Source of the DNA: JAKAFX01 sp043196285
GTDB taxonomy: Archaea; Thermoplasmatota; Thermoplasmata; Thermoplasmatales; Thermoplasmataceae
Length of the DNA: 59,221 nucleotides
Assembly (NCBI GenBank): GCA_043196285.1
Contig: JBBYJL010000002.1
Span: forward strand, 1 to 59,221
Direction of reading: 5' to 3'
Position numbers and translations under genes: made by a program. Shown piece by piece: positions 34,014-43,929 of this stretch. Every line of letters begins with the position of its first letter. Position 1 is the stretch's first letter. The notes below the pieces were generated by a model. It saw only the letters and a list, made by a program, of their open reading frames with translations, was not told where the DNA came from and searched no databases.

Positions 34014-34982
34014 ATGGAGTCAAAAACAAGAAAGATACAACTGACCGGAGGTTCGACATATATAGTATCCCTTCCGTTGGAATGGATTGCAGCAAACTCC
34101 CTGAAGAAGGGCAGTGAGGTTGAGGTCATAGACGATGCAAACAGTATAATCATTAATCCTGGTGTGCAGAAGAGAGAGCTTGTGCGCACCATTAATGTAA
34201 GCGATGACATTGATTCCAAGAGGTTACAGAGAATTCTGGTTTCTGCATATATTGCAAATTTTGAGATACTTGTTGTGCAGAGCAGAAGTAGGATGAATGA
34301 AAGTTTGAGGGAATCTGTTAAGCATTTCTCCAGACTTGTGATGGGTGTGGAGATATTTGAGGAGGCTTCAAATCGTATTGTGCTGCAGAATGTACTGGAT
34401 TCAACGTCATTTCCGGTTCAGAAGGCAATCAGAAGGATGGCTGGGAATGTGGTGTCAATGCTGGAGGATGTCCTGAAAGGAATCAAGGACTCTGATCCTG
34501 ATCTTCTGCAGAACGTGGAAAGGAGAGACGACGAGGTAGACAGGTACCAGTGGTACATATTCCGGGAGATAAACAAAAACCCAAGAGAAAAAGGCAGCAC
34601 ATTTACACTGATCCTTTCCAGGATACTTGAAAGAGTTGCAGATCATGCAGTAAATATCTGCTCTATGGTAGTAGCCAACAAGGATGAAACAAACACATCC
34701 ATGGGGATGATTGCTGAAAGTCTTTCAAGGGCAATAGAGACATTCAGGGATGCAATGACCGGTTTCTATCAGGACAAGTTCGAGAATCTCAACGAGATTA
34801 TTGACAGAAAGCATAGTATTAGAACAGATAAAGAAAATTTCTCCAAGGCGATCAGGATAGGAAAATCATCACTGCTGCCAAGGATTTCAGAGGAGATTTC
34901 CAGAATAGGTTACTATGCAACTGACATTGCGGAGCTGGCCATGGATCGAATTATCTCTACAAGGGAAGCGATAGATATATAG
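34014..34982 (+). CDS. Phosphate-uptake-type regulator: AbrB-like domain plus PhoU
   Basis: 322 residues. The N-terminal ~50 residues form a swapped-hairpin AbrB/SpoVT-like DNA-binding domain (TGGSTYIVSLPLEWIAANSLKKGSEVEV). The remainder is a PhoU-like helical bundle with the typical E/D-x3-D metal-binding patterns (RRDDEVDRYQWYIFRE; RILERVADHAVNI). Such fusions are the usual archaeal PhoU regulators. TATA-like TATATAC/AATATTTATTA lies before the ATG. No pst transporter is nearby, so targets are elsewhere. Confidence 0.9.
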   Translation: MESKTRKIQLTGGSTYIVSLPLEWIAANSLKKGSEVEVIDDANSIIINPGVQKRELVRTINVSDDIDSKRLQRILVSAYIANFEILVVQSRSRMNESLRESVKHFSRLVMGVEIFEEASNRIVLQNVLDSTSFPVQKAIRRMAGNVVSMLEDVLKGIKDSDPDLLQNVERRDDEVDRYQWYIFREINKNPREKGSTFTLILSRILERVADHAVNICSMVVANKDETNTSMGMIAESLSRAIETFRDAMTGFYQDKFENLNEIIDRKHSIRTDKENFSKAIRIGKSSLLPRISEEISRIGYYATDIAELAMDRIISTREAIDI

Positions 34983-34983
34983 A

Positions 34984-35793
34984 TCAGACAGGTACAACCC
35001 TGGGGCTGTCCACTGTACCCTCAAGGTATCCCGCCGACACCACTGTATCATGGTTGAATATGCATATAGATCTGTTCCTAATTGCCCTCTTTATGAGCAG
35101 CTTCTTGAACTTCAATGTATCAAGCGGAAACTGATCTATGGCAGTTATGTGCGTCGGCTTTGCATGAACAGACGAGGGCATTATATCTCCGAAGTAGATC
35201 AGTTCTGCGGAACTCCCCTCTATTATCACAGCCTGGTGTCCCGAGGTGTGACCGCCGGTTCTGATCAGCCTGACAAAACCCAGTATTATGGAGCTCCCAT
35301 CCACTGAAACGATGTTCCTTATCGATCTGTCTGGTCTTCTGTAGTTGTATCTGCTTAAATCATTCGGATGCTTCAGGTTTGCAAGCTCCTTTTTCTGGAA
35401 GACCAGCTTCGCTTCAGGAAATCTGGTGTTCCCGTAGAGAGAATTACCGCAATGATCAAAATGAAGGTGTGAATGAATGATGTGACCGATCTTTTCTGCC
35501 TTCACGATACCTTCCAGCTCATCAAAAAATCCTGCATTATGGTTGATTTCAAAAATAGAACTGAACTTCTCTTCGTATCCTGATCCCAGGCCGGAATCCA
35601 CCAGTATGGATCTGTTTCCATTGTCAACAAGAAGCACGTTGGCCGCCATGGGGATCCTGTAGTTCATGTTGGGTTGCACAAATCTTGACCATATTGGCTT
35701 TGGAACGGTGCCGAAAGCCGCGCCAGGATCAAGGGAAAATTTTCCCTCTTCCAGAAGATATGCATGCATGTTCCCAAGATTTAGAGTAATCAT
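34984..35793 (-). CDS. Metallo-beta-lactamase-fold hydrolase
   Basis: 269 residues. The metal-binding motif reads HSHLHFDHCGN (H-x-H-x-D-H, about 110-120), with a further His in RTGGHTSGHQAV, Asp in YFGDIMPSS and a late His in FNHD. The arrangement and length recall N-acyl-homoserine-lactonase-like and other thioester or lactone hydrolases. The ATG overlaps the stop of the acyl-CoA synthetase by four bases, so a shared substrate (for example a CoA thioester or lactone) is likely. Exact activity is unknown. Confidence 0.88.
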   Translation of the reverse strand: MITLNLGNMHAYLLEEGKFSLDPGAAFGTVPKPIWSRFVQPNMNYRIPMAANVLLVDNGNRSILVDSGLGSGYEEKFSSIFEINHNAGFFDELEGIVKAEKIGHIIHSHLHFDHCGNSLYGNTRFPEAKLVFQKKELANLKHPNDLSRYNYRRPDRSIRNIVSVDGSSIILGFVRLIRTGGHTSGHQAVIIEGSSAELIYFGDIMPSSVHAKPTHITAIDQFPLDTLKFKKLLIKRAIRNRSICIFNHDTVVSAGYLEGTVDSPRVVPV

Positions 35794-37706
35794 TTCTTAT
35801 CCCCTCGAGTATTTGATCTTCCAAGATTTACAAGAAGATCGACAATTCCAGTATCCTCAAGATTGCTTATGTCTCCAACCGGGTTGCCGAGAAATGCGTT
35901 GCGCACTATTCTTCTCATAATCTTTCCGTTCCTTGTCTTTGGTAATGAAGGAAGGCATATTACGTATTTCGGCGAGAACGACTTCCCGAGGTTTCCTTCC
36001 ACCTCCCTCCTTATGGAACCGGTTGTTTCTATCGAATCATTACCGGTGTAGAATATTCCTATCGATTCTCCCTTTATTGGATCCGGTATGCCAACAACTG
36101 CAGATTCTACCACGCCCGGAACTGCGTTGACCATGTCCTCAACCTCACCAGGTCCAACTCTTTTGCCTGCAACCTTTATCACGTCATCAGATCTGCCGTA
36201 AAGGAAGAAGTAGCCATCATCATCCATTTCCGCCCAGTCACCCTGTGACCATGACCCGGGAAATCTCGACCAGTAGGTTTCCATATATTTGTCAGGCTGC
36301 TTCCATATACCCCTGGTCATGGATGGGCAAGCCTCCTTGGATACAAGATGTCCTATCTTATTGTATATCTCAGTGCCGTCCTCATCGAATACGGATACAT
36401 TCATTCCAAGCCCCCTGTAGAGACATTTTGGTTTCAGTGGTATGGCGGGTGTTGATGCCAGGAAACAGCCGATTATGTCCGTTCCTCCAGAAATGTTCGC
36501 GATGGGTACTTTTCCTGAGCCGAGGGTTTCAAACAGGTACATCCAGCTGTCTGTATCCCATGGTTCGCCGGTTGACCCGAAAACTCTCACTCCTGATATA
36601 TTCCTGCTGATACCCTTTGCCTTCATCATCCGCACAAAGGTCGGAGAAAGGCCCAAAAGCGTTACATGGTTGTGTTCAACAAGACTGAATATCCGGTCGC
36701 TGTCAGGATAATCAACCGCGCCATCATAAACAAGTATGGAACCGCCAAGAGCGTTTGCGCCGATGATGCTCCATGGGCCCATCATCCATCCAGGATCCGA
36801 GATCCAGAAGAGTGTATCATCCGGTTTCATATCCATGTAGAATTTCACTTCCTTCACAATGTTTACAAATGATCCTCCATGGACATGAACAGTCCCTTTT
36901 GGCTTTCCAGTCGTACCTGAGGTGTAAAGCATTATTGCAGGATCTTCCGAGTTCATTGGAACGCTCGAGATATAATCACTTTCACTGATAAGCCTGTAGA
37001 AGTCATATTCTCCATCTCCAGGATCTGTGAGTCCTACCACAATTTTCTTGATGCCAGGTATATCTTTTATAACGCTCATCTGGTTGATCCTCCTCCCCTT
37101 TCTCTCATAATCCTTGCATGTGATCACAGCAGTAATTCCCGCATCCTTCACCCTTGCCTCAACCGCTTCTGATCCATACCCTGAAAAAATAGGCACAGCG
37201 ATCGCTCCTATCCGCATCACAGCGTACAGTGCTATAACACTCTCAAGTGACAGCGGAAGATAGATGCCGATCCTGTCACGTTTCCTTACACCCAGGTTGA
37301 GTAGTCCTGAACCTAGTTTTGCTGTCATCTCATCAAGATCGCTGAATGTTATTGAACCTCTTTCTCCAGATTCCCTTTCATATTTGCAGGCTGCTCGATC
37401 TTTATAAAGAGGGTCAAGAGCATACTTTTCGACTGTATTGTAAACTATGTTCAGCTTTCCATCTGTAAACCATTTGGCATTCTCCTTTCCTGATGAGAGA
37501 TCCACAACCTTAGCATAGGATGAGAAGAATTTTATCTCACAGTTCTCAACGATGTGATTCCAGAAATCCTCCTGCTTGCTGTCAGCCCAGTCATACAACT
37601 CCCTTACTGTTCCAATCCCGATCTCTTCTGCGAATCTCATCAGGTTTGTCTCCCTAACCAGTTGATCTGATGGCGTGTATACAAAGTCCATTAAGCTCAA
37701 TTCCAT
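35790..37706 (-). CDS. Acetyl/propionyl-CoA synthetase-like enzyme (AMP-forming)
   Basis: 638 residues. Adenylation motifs: AIMLYTSGTTGKPKGTVHVHGG (about 258), STGEPWDTDSW, GDWAEMDDDGYFFLYGRSDDVIKVAGKRVGP and the C-terminal Lys in TRNGKIMRR. The FWISDPGWMMGP segment and long N-terminus place it with acetyl-CoA synthetase-like enzymes rather than FadD. The substrate may be acetate, propionate or another short acid. It is translationally coupled to the MBL-fold hydrolase downstream. Confidence 0.92.
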   Translation of the reverse strand: MELSLMDFVYTPSDQLVRETNLMRFAEEIGIGTVRELYDWADSKQEDFWNHIVENCEIKFFSSYAKVVDLSSGKENAKWFTDGKLNIVYNTVEKYALDPLYKDRAACKYERESGERGSITFSDLDEMTAKLGSGLLNLGVRKRDRIGIYLPLSLESVIALYAVMRIGAIAVPIFSGYGSEAVEARVKDAGITAVITCKDYERKGRRINQMSVIKDIPGIKKIVVGLTDPGDGEYDFYRLISESDYISSVPMNSEDPAIMLYTSGTTGKPKGTVHVHGGSFVNIVKEVKFYMDMKPDDTLFWISDPGWMMGPWSIIGANALGGSILVYDGAVDYPDSDRIFSLVEHNHVTLLGLSPTFVRMMKAKGISRNISGVRVFGSTGEPWDTDSWMYLFETLGSGKVPIANISGGTDIIGCFLASTPAIPLKPKCLYRGLGMNVSVFDEDGTEIYNKIGHLVSKEACPSMTRGIWKQPDKYMETYWSRFPGSWSQGDWAEMDDDGYFFLYGRSDDVIKVAGKRVGPGEVEDMVNAVPGVVESAVVGIPDPIKGESIGIFYTGNDSIETTGSIRREVEGNLGKSFSPKYVICLPSLPKTRNGKIMRRIVRNAFLGNPVGDISNLEDTGIVDLLVNLGRSNTRGDKK

Positions 37707-37847
37707 GCTGTGGATAAACTATTAACATACATATTTTTCTCAAATATCAATATGCTTGAACTCAATATCATTATATAGCAAATATAAAGTAACTGCGAAA
37801 GAACCATCGAATTAAAAGCGATTCGCGAAAGGGGTTCCAAAAAAAAA

Positions 37848-37856
37848 TTTATATAG
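37848..37856 (+). promoter_or_regulatory. TATA box of the thermopsin-like gene
   Basis: TTTATATAG preceded by an A-run, centred about 27 bases before the ATG at 37879. It fits a leaderless transcript and is one of the strongest archaeal promoters in the window, as expected for an abundant surface protein. Confidence 0.7.
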
Positions 37857-37878
37857 TAATAAAAAGTATAGTATCCAG

Positions 37879-40800
37879 ATGACTATGAATTCGAAAAAGA
37901 TAGTGACAGCGTTAGTCATCGCGGTCGCACTTGTGATGATTATGTCTTCACTGGCCGTATTTACGTACGGTGGGGGCGTAAGCAGCACTCCAAACCCAAC
38001 ATCAAGTTCAGCTACCGCGGGGACGAATTCTCTGGCAAATAGCGTGAAAGTTCAACAGGTTGCCGGTTTAGGTGCCGGATTAACATCGCTGACTGCATCG
38101 CAGAAGGCAGCAAAGATTATGTCTTCTTTGAAAAGCGCAGGGATTCCAACGAAGGATATTTATCTGCCTAACTTTGCTTCAGATTCACATCTGAGTAACG
38201 GGCTGGTAACACCAGGATACCTGACTTCTCCGGCTCCAATGGGAATAGGTAGCTATGGTGTCTATAACAACAGCACAGGCCATATGATTGCATACGGTTA
38301 CAGCACGAACAGCGTTAAGGCAAGCGTTTCGCTGAACAGCCTAAGCATACTGAATGCGATGAATGACGGTCCCCACGAAGCTACATTCCAGCTCAATGCA
38401 ATTCTGAACAATGTGTACATACAGGGCCAGCCCGGGTTCCAGTTCTGGAACCAGAACGTGGTATTCTACTCCCAGACAACACATTCACTTGAGTTTCTGG
38501 ACAATGTGTGGAATTTCTCAAGTCCTGCAGTATCCCTACAGCCCGGTAGTATCCTGTCTGGCACAGGAACAGCGGTTCTCCCTGTTTACTATTACTCAGT
38601 AGGCCCGACAATACACGTCACTTTTCCATTCTCCTTCACGCTCTATCTCAATACAACAGTTGTGAATGGAAACGATGCAACATTCTTCAACTATTCAGTC
38701 CATACCGGTTCAAAAACAATGTCAGGATCATATGACGAGGTTATTTACAACTCTGTAGGCGGAATGCCACCAACGTTCAACGCACCTCCCGCTTCATACG
38801 TTGTGAACGGAAGCCAGGTTTCTGACACAGGGTTCATACCAATGGATGCTGAGATTATGGTCGGTGGCCCAGGCGGCGGATCAACAGCCAACATAATGAA
38901 CATAAGCGGAAGCATGACCCTAAACTACATGAACGCGACAGGTGAATATGTCGCTCCTGCGTCTGCATACGATTTTGGATCTGAAACTGGTGAGACATCA
39001 ACTGGAGTAGCGGTTTCCTCAACATCACCTGGAACAGCAAACCTGATCACTGGACCTTCAATACTGTATCAGCTGTGGAATAGCGTGAATGTGTCAAATC
39101 CATCCGATACAAAGAGTTTGTCAACAGTACACTATGCCGGATCCATAAATCCAAGCAACGCTTTCCTGTTCGTTGAAGACAATAATAACACATTCCAGAA
39201 TTCTTCTGCAGTATGGGCGCCACTCAATGCCACAACCGGAGGGTTCAGTTTCACGCTCCAGAAGACAGGTAACGTCACTGGATCTTTCTCCGACAATCCA
39301 TTCGGAGTTAGGGCAGCGTACGCACTGAGCGACTTTACACCAGCTTACAACATTTCACTGCCAACTACAGTAACTATGTCATACAGTTCTTCTGCCGGGA
39401 TTTATACTCCATTATACGCCTTCACGGTTCCTCAGCTCAAGAATATATCAAAGACAGCAACTGGGGGAGTGAATGGGAAAGGAACATCAGTGAGTCCGTT
39501 TATCCTGGATTCTAATGGTGGTTTAATCGCACATCTCCTCCCAGAATTTGCTGAGGTGAACGACTATTCATTCCCGGTGTTTTCAGGAATTTATCTGTAT
39601 CATGTCAACAATTATACGACAATAAGTCAAGCACCAATGTTTCAGGTACAGTATAAAGGATTTTACCTGCAAACAGTGATGTTCTTTGGTCTCCAGGCTA
39701 CAAACTTCCTTGGATCTACAATTGAGAACTCAAGCAACATCACTGTAGAGAATTCAATATTTGGAGGCTGGCTTAACGGTCCGGACATTACCAGCACTTT
39801 TCCGACAGCGGCAAGCCTGATACTGTGGAATACAACAAATTCAGTCATAACAAATAACGGATTTGTCGGTCTGAATGTGTACTCTCTTTCTATCTACAAT
39901 GGGCATATGACACCAATATTGACAAAACCAACATACTTTGGATCACCGTTTATTTCTGAACCAATTGGGAATATCACTATAGAAGGAAACACATTTACAA
40001 CCGGTGGAGCGTACGGAGTGGGACTTGGTCTGTTTAGTTCTATTAATTTCGTTACTGGAAACATATTCACAGCTACTACTCCAGTAATAAGCCCACCCAC
40101 GAGCATATACACAGGTGGACCTGTTGGAGGATATCTTGATCTTGGTTATATGAATGCATTCGACCAAGGAACTAATGGTACCGGTAACTACTGGTGGAAC
40201 TTCAACGGACAGATTCCATACACGGACAACGGGCTGATTTATGGGCTGGATCTTAATAATCCTAGCGCTGCTGCTGGTGACTATTATCCATTAAATGCAC
40301 CTGTTGCACCGGTATCTGGGTATTATCCAGTTACATTTACCGAGCATAATCTTCCATCGCACACTTACTGGGGTATAACTATTGATAACCTGGAAATGAT
40401 GCCTGCAATGAATACAAACCAATCCACTATCACTATGTTCCTTCCCAACGGGACCTACCAGTATACTGCCAACGCATCCATGAATGATGGCTTTAATTTC
40501 ATCCCCGTGACAAGCAACACCACAAACCCGTTGCTTAACAATGTGAGCTTTACAGTTCGTGGCAAACCTATCTCGGTGCCTGTAACATTTAACAAGGCTT
40601 ACAACGTCTACATTAATGTTACCGGTCTTCCAGCGAACGTATTCTGGCAGGCTACAATCACTCCAATAGGCAAGAACGCGACCGCAAACGGAACATCGGA
40701 AACTGAGCTTGGTTTAACACAGACTAACTATGTAGAGGCAACTGGAAACATCGTGCCAACATCACCTGAAGCGAATGGAACATATTCCTATTCAGTGATG

Positions 40801-41790
40801 CTGATCGGCGGCAATTCCTCATATATTCTCTACAGTAATGTCAGTGCTCACGCGGACAATCTTACGGGCATGATCACGGTGAATGGTTCGACAGTCAACA
40901 TCAACATACACTTCCACATGACTATGAACATTTTCAGCTTCATGCAGACTACTCTGCCTGAAGGCACCCCATGGTCAGTAACTCTTTCACAAACGAATTC
41001 TACAGGTGCAGTTGTATTCACATCGACTGTTACATCAACAGGCATGTATGCAAACCTTACTGCGCCCAATGGAACATACAACTATTCAGTATCAGTTGGA
41101 TCTCAATACAGGGAATACTCCTACCAGATTGGGCAGAGCAATGTTTCAGCAACTAGCTTGACTACTGTCACAAAAACAGTATCATTTGTACCAGTCTATG
41201 GTATAGACTTTTACGACAGCCAGTCTCTGATGCCAGGACAGGTATGGTCTGTTACAATTGGGTCAATGACAGTATCATCTAACTTCACTGATGCATACTT
41301 TGCACTGCCAGAAAACTCGACTGCTTACAGCTATACTATAACTGCGCCGTCTGGCTATCATGTTAATGACAGCCTTGCATCAGGAAGCGTGAACCTTGCA
41401 TCAGGCAGCAAGACAGTAATGTTCATGTTTGTGTCAAACCCAGTGTACAAAGTGACATTCACTGAGAGTGGCCTTGCATCAGGCACTGCATGGAGCGTCA
41501 CGCTGAACGGACAGACAGTCTATTCGACGACGGATACCATTGTTTTCCTTGAGATGAACGGTACTTACACATACTCTGTCAACAATGTGACATCCTACAG
41601 CGCTCCATCATCTGCAACCGGCAGTGTTACAGTTAATGGTGCAGCCCAGTCGGTTAGTACTACCTACAGTACAACTGTATCAACACCCCTCAACCCATAC
41701 CTCATAATTGCAATCATTGCAATTGTGCTGATAGTCATCATCGGTGTTGCATACCTGTACATAGGAAGGCCAAGGAAACCCAAGCAGTAA
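37879..41790 (+). CDS. Giant thermopsin-family surface protein with beta-helix and Ig-like repeats
   Basis: 1303 residues. A signal segment (about 9-31) is followed by a thermopsin (peptidase A5) domain (about 115-450), recognised by SPAPMGIGSYGVYNNS, ATFQLNAILNNVY, FWNQNVVFYS and FLDNVWNFSS. Residues about 600-790 look like a right-handed beta-helix (NITVENSIFGG, SVITNNGFVG, NITIEGNTFTTGG, ending TGNYWWNFNG). Five repeats of 80-110 residues begin near 814, 904, 1012, 1104 and 1186, with cores such as VTFTESGLASGTAWSVTL and NGTYTYSV. A C-terminal helix (about 1272-1293) with a basic tail anchors it. It probably acts outside the cell at acid pH as a protease or S-layer-like adhesin. N-x-S/T sequons are dense. 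An ATG at 37885 is an alternative start. Confidence 0.88.
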   Translation: MTMNSKKIVTALVIAVALVMIMSSLAVFTYGGGVSSTPNPTSSSATAGTNSLANSVKVQQVAGLGAGLTSLTASQKAAKIMSSLKSAGIPTKDIYLPNFASDSHLSNGLVTPGYLTSPAPMGIGSYGVYNNSTGHMIAYGYSTNSVKASVSLNSLSILNAMNDGPHEATFQLNAILNNVYIQGQPGFQFWNQNVVFYSQTTHSLEFLDNVWNFSSPAVSLQPGSILSGTGTAVLPVYYYSVGPTIHVTFPFSFTLYLNTTVVNGNDATFFNYSVHTGSKTMSGSYDEVIYNSVGGMPPTFNAPPASYVVNGSQVSDTGFIPMDAEIMVGGPGGGSTANIMNISGSMTLNYMNATGEYVAPASAYDFGSETGETSTGVAVSSTSPGTANLITGPSILYQLWNSVNVSNPSDTKSLSTVHYAGSINPSNAFLFVEDNNNTFQNSSAVWAPLNATTGGFSFTLQKTGNVTGSFSDNPFGVRAAYALSDFTPAYNISLPTTVTMSYSSSAGIYTPLYAFTVPQLKNISKTATGGVNGKGTSVSPFILDSNGGLIAHLLPEFAEVNDYSFPVFSGIYLYHVNNYTTISQAPMFQVQYKGFYLQTVMFFGLQATNFLGSTIENSSNITVENSIFGGWLNGPDITSTFPTAASLILWNTTNSVITNNGFVGLNVYSLSIYNGHMTPILTKPTYFGSPFISEPIGNITIEGNTFTTGGAYGVGLGLFSSINFVTGNIFTATTPVISPPTSIYTGGPVGGYLDLGYMNAFDQGTNGTGNYWWNFNGQIPYTDNGLIYGLDLNNPSAAAGDYYPLNAPVAPVSGYYPVTFTEHNLPSHTYWGITIDNLEMMPAMNTNQSTITMFLPNGTYQYTANASMNDGFNFIPVTSNTTNPLLNNVSFTVRGKPISVPVTFNKAYNVYINVTGLPANVFWQATITPIGKNATANGTSETELGLTQTNYVEATGNIVPTSPEANGTYSYSVMLIGGNSSYILYSNVSAHADNLTGMITVNGSTVNINIHFHMTMNIFSFMQTTLPEGTPWSVTLSQTNSTGAVVFTSTVTSTGMYANLTAPNGTYNYSVSVGSQYREYSYQIGQSNVSATSLTTVTKTVSFVPVYGIDFYDSQSLMPGQVWSVTIGSMTVSSNFTDAYFALPENSTAYSYTITAPSGYHVNDSLASGSVNLASGSKTVMFMFVSNPVYKVTFTESGLASGTAWSVTLNGQTVYSTTDTIVFLEMNGTYTYSVNNVTSYSAPSSATGSVTVNGAAQSVSTTYSTTVSTPLNPYLIIAIIAIVLIVIIGVAYLYIGRPRKPKQ

Positions 41791-41797
41791 TCCAAAA

Positions 41798-41841
41798 TTT
41801 TTAAATTTTTTAAAATTTTATACCCTTTTTTAATACTTTTT
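41798..41841 (+). terminator. Poly-T terminator after the thermopsin-like gene
   Basis: Four T-runs of 5-6 bases (41798-41802, 41806-41811, 41826-41831, 41837-41841) start eight bases after the stop. Archaeal RNA polymerase terminates at such T-tracts without a hairpin. Confidence 0.75.
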
Positions 41842-41900
41842 CTTAACGATTAAATCTTCTCATAGTAAGTGATATAATCGATCTACGGTTAGGTGTAGCA

Positions 41901-42413
41901 TTGAACGGGGCAATTTATGAAAGAGAACTTGCGCAAATTCTCTCTGGAGATTCTAGGAAGGTTCTCAATATTTTTAGGCGAAGAGGAATAGGTTCAGCCA
42001 CAGCCCAGAGATTCTGCGAAAAGCCATTTTTTGTTACAAGGTCTGCCGGTTCACAGGGTGCTGATATAATAGCAGTGAGAGACGACATATCGCTTATAAT
42101 AGAGGTAAAATCTTCTGGAAGGAATTCCATAGTCTTTTCGGAGTCATCAGGAAAGAGACAGGAGCAGGCCAAAAGGCTAAACGAAATATGTGAAAGATCC
42201 GGACTATTCCTCATATATGCCTACAGGCTCAAGGGTGCCAAAGGTGACCCGTGGAGGCTGTTCTGCATGAAATCTGATCCTAAGGGAAGAATGCGATTTA
42301 TCTACAACCTTTTCCCTAAGGTTTCAGAATCCAGGAACGGCAATTTCAACCTGAAATGGGAAGAGGGTTTTCAACTTACAGATTTTCTTGAATATGCTGC
42401 AACTACAAAATAA
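41901..42413 (+). CDS. hjc: Holliday junction resolvase Hjc
   Basis: 170 residues from a TTG with AGGTG at 41891-41895 as its Shine-Dalgarno. It cuts four-way DNA junctions. The nuclease core shows Glu in YERELAQIL, then VTRSAGSQGADIIAV and the IEVKSSG (E-x-K) motif. It is somewhat longer than many Hjc proteins because of a C-terminal extension (about 130-170). Confidence 0.9.
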   Translation: MNGAIYERELAQILSGDSRKVLNIFRRRGIGSATAQRFCEKPFFVTRSAGSQGADIIAVRDDISLIIEVKSSGRNSIVFSESSGKRQEQAKRLNEICERSGLFLIYAYRLKGAKGDPWRLFCMKSDPKGRMRFIYNLFPKVSESRNGNFNLKWEEGFQLTDFLEYAATTK

Positions 42414-42438
42414 AAAGTTTATGTTGAATATAATGAGA

Positions 42439-43809
42439 TTAGAGGGATTGTTTGATCCCTCTTGAAAGAGCCTCTATACCCATGTCTACCTGATCCTGTG
42501 TTATGATCAGCGGAGGTATCAGCCTCAGTGCGCTCAGTCCAGTCGCCAGCGTGAGGAGCCCATTCTGGAAAGACTTGAATTCGACGGTGTCTCTCAGTTT
42601 AGTATCAGGTTCCCTTGTCTTCTGGTTCTTTACAAAGTCTACAGCAAGCATCAGTCCCATTCCCCTCACATCGCCTATCTGCGGGAATTTATCCTTGAGT
42701 TCCACAAGTCTCTTCTTCATGTATTCTCCCATCTTTGCAGAGTTTTCAACGGCCTTCTCCCTCTTCATTACCTCGATAGTGGCAATTGAAGCTACAGATG
42801 CCAGCACGTTTCCGCCAAAAGTGTTTGAATGCAGTCCGGCCTCTGGGAAATCCAGGCTTGCCTTAACTACAGTGGCGCCCATTGGTATGCCGGAGGCGAT
42901 CGATTTCGCAAGTGATATAATGTCCGGTTCAACACCGAAGTGCTCTGATGCGAAGAACTTTCCAGTTCTTCCGAATCCCGTCTGCACCTCATCCATTATG
43001 TACAGAATATTGTTTTCTTCTGCCATTTTCTTAAGTTTTGAATGGAAGTTCATGGGCGGAACTATGTATCCCCCCTCTCCCTGTATAGGTTCCACCATGA
43101 AGGCTGCCACGTTCTCTGGAGGAGTGAAGGTCCTGAAGACGTATTTTTCTATGAAGTCCAGCACCCTGTTAACCAGTTCATCAGGCTCTTCATAGCCATC
43201 TATCCCAAATGGGTTTCTATAAGGATTCGGGTATGGAACATGCTCAACTCCAGGCATCGACGGGAAGTACCCCTTGTGGTGTATAGCCCTTGAGGCTGTG
43301 AATGAGAGGGATCCCTGGGATCTTCCATGGAATCCGCCTATGAATGCAACGAATTGCTGTTTTCCGGTACCGGTCTTTGCAAGCTTTATTGCTGCCTCAT
43401 TGCTTTCTGTACCGCTGTTGGTGAAGAATACCTTTTTCTCGAATTTCCCAGGGGTTACCTCACAGAGAAGTTTTGCCGCGTCAACTTGCGCCTTGTAGTA
43501 ATAATCAGTACCTGCGAAGTGCCAGAGTTTATGCAGCTGTTCCTCAACGGCCGCTGTAATGTCAGGGTGAACATGCCCCATATTTGTCACGCTGATTCCG
43601 GATGCGAAGTCAAGGTATGTGTTCCCATCAACATCCTCCACAAAGACTCCTTTTGCCCTCTCTGCCACGATTGGAAGTGACTTTGTGCTTGTGACAAGAT
43701 ACTTTCCGTCAAGTTCTACAATCTTCTTTGCCTTTGGGCCCGGCGGAAGAACTTTTATGTCTATCTTGGTCTTTATTTCCTTTAGACTTTCCTCATGTTC
43801 GCTGATCAT
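42439..43809 (-). CDS. Class III aminotransferase (GabT-like; possible amino acid racemase)
   Basis: 456 residues, PLP fold type I. Motifs: LPPGPKAKKIVE near the N-terminus, NSGTESNEAAIKLA, IGGFHGRSQGSLSFT, MVEPIQGEGGYIVPP, IMDEVQTGFGRTGKFFA and the Schiff-base Lys in SLAKSIASGIPMGA. It could transaminate 4-aminobutyrate or ornithine. Thermococcal homologues with the same GPKA-type N-terminus include broad-substrate amino acid racemases and ornithine aminotransferase (from memory), so a racemase is a serious alternative. The ATG at 43809 is supported by family alignment; hjc is convergent with a 25-base gap. Confidence 0.92.
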   Translation of the reverse strand: MISEHEESLKEIKTKIDIKVLPPGPKAKKIVELDGKYLVTSTKSLPIVAERAKGVFVEDVDGNTYLDFASGISVTNMGHVHPDITAAVEEQLHKLWHFAGTDYYYKAQVDAAKLLCEVTPGKFEKKVFFTNSGTESNEAAIKLAKTGTGKQQFVAFIGGFHGRSQGSLSFTASRAIHHKGYFPSMPGVEHVPYPNPYRNPFGIDGYEEPDELVNRVLDFIEKYVFRTFTPPENVAAFMVEPIQGEGGYIVPPMNFHSKLKKMAEENNILYIMDEVQTGFGRTGKFFASEHFGVEPDIISLAKSIASGIPMGATVVKASLDFPEAGLHSNTFGGNVLASVASIATIEVMKREKAVENSAKMGEYMKKRLVELKDKFPQIGDVRGMGLMLAVDFVKNQKTREPDTKLRDTVEFKSFQNGLLTLATGLSALRLIPPLIITQDQVDMGIEALSRGIKQSL

Positions 43810-43929
43810 TTATAATCGCCACTTAGTTTATTTTTGACATAGATATATATTTAGTTGAATATTTTCGGACGTAAAGTGCGAATTTCGAACTATGGATAGA
43901 ATTTTATCCAATACTGAAATTAAGAGGTA

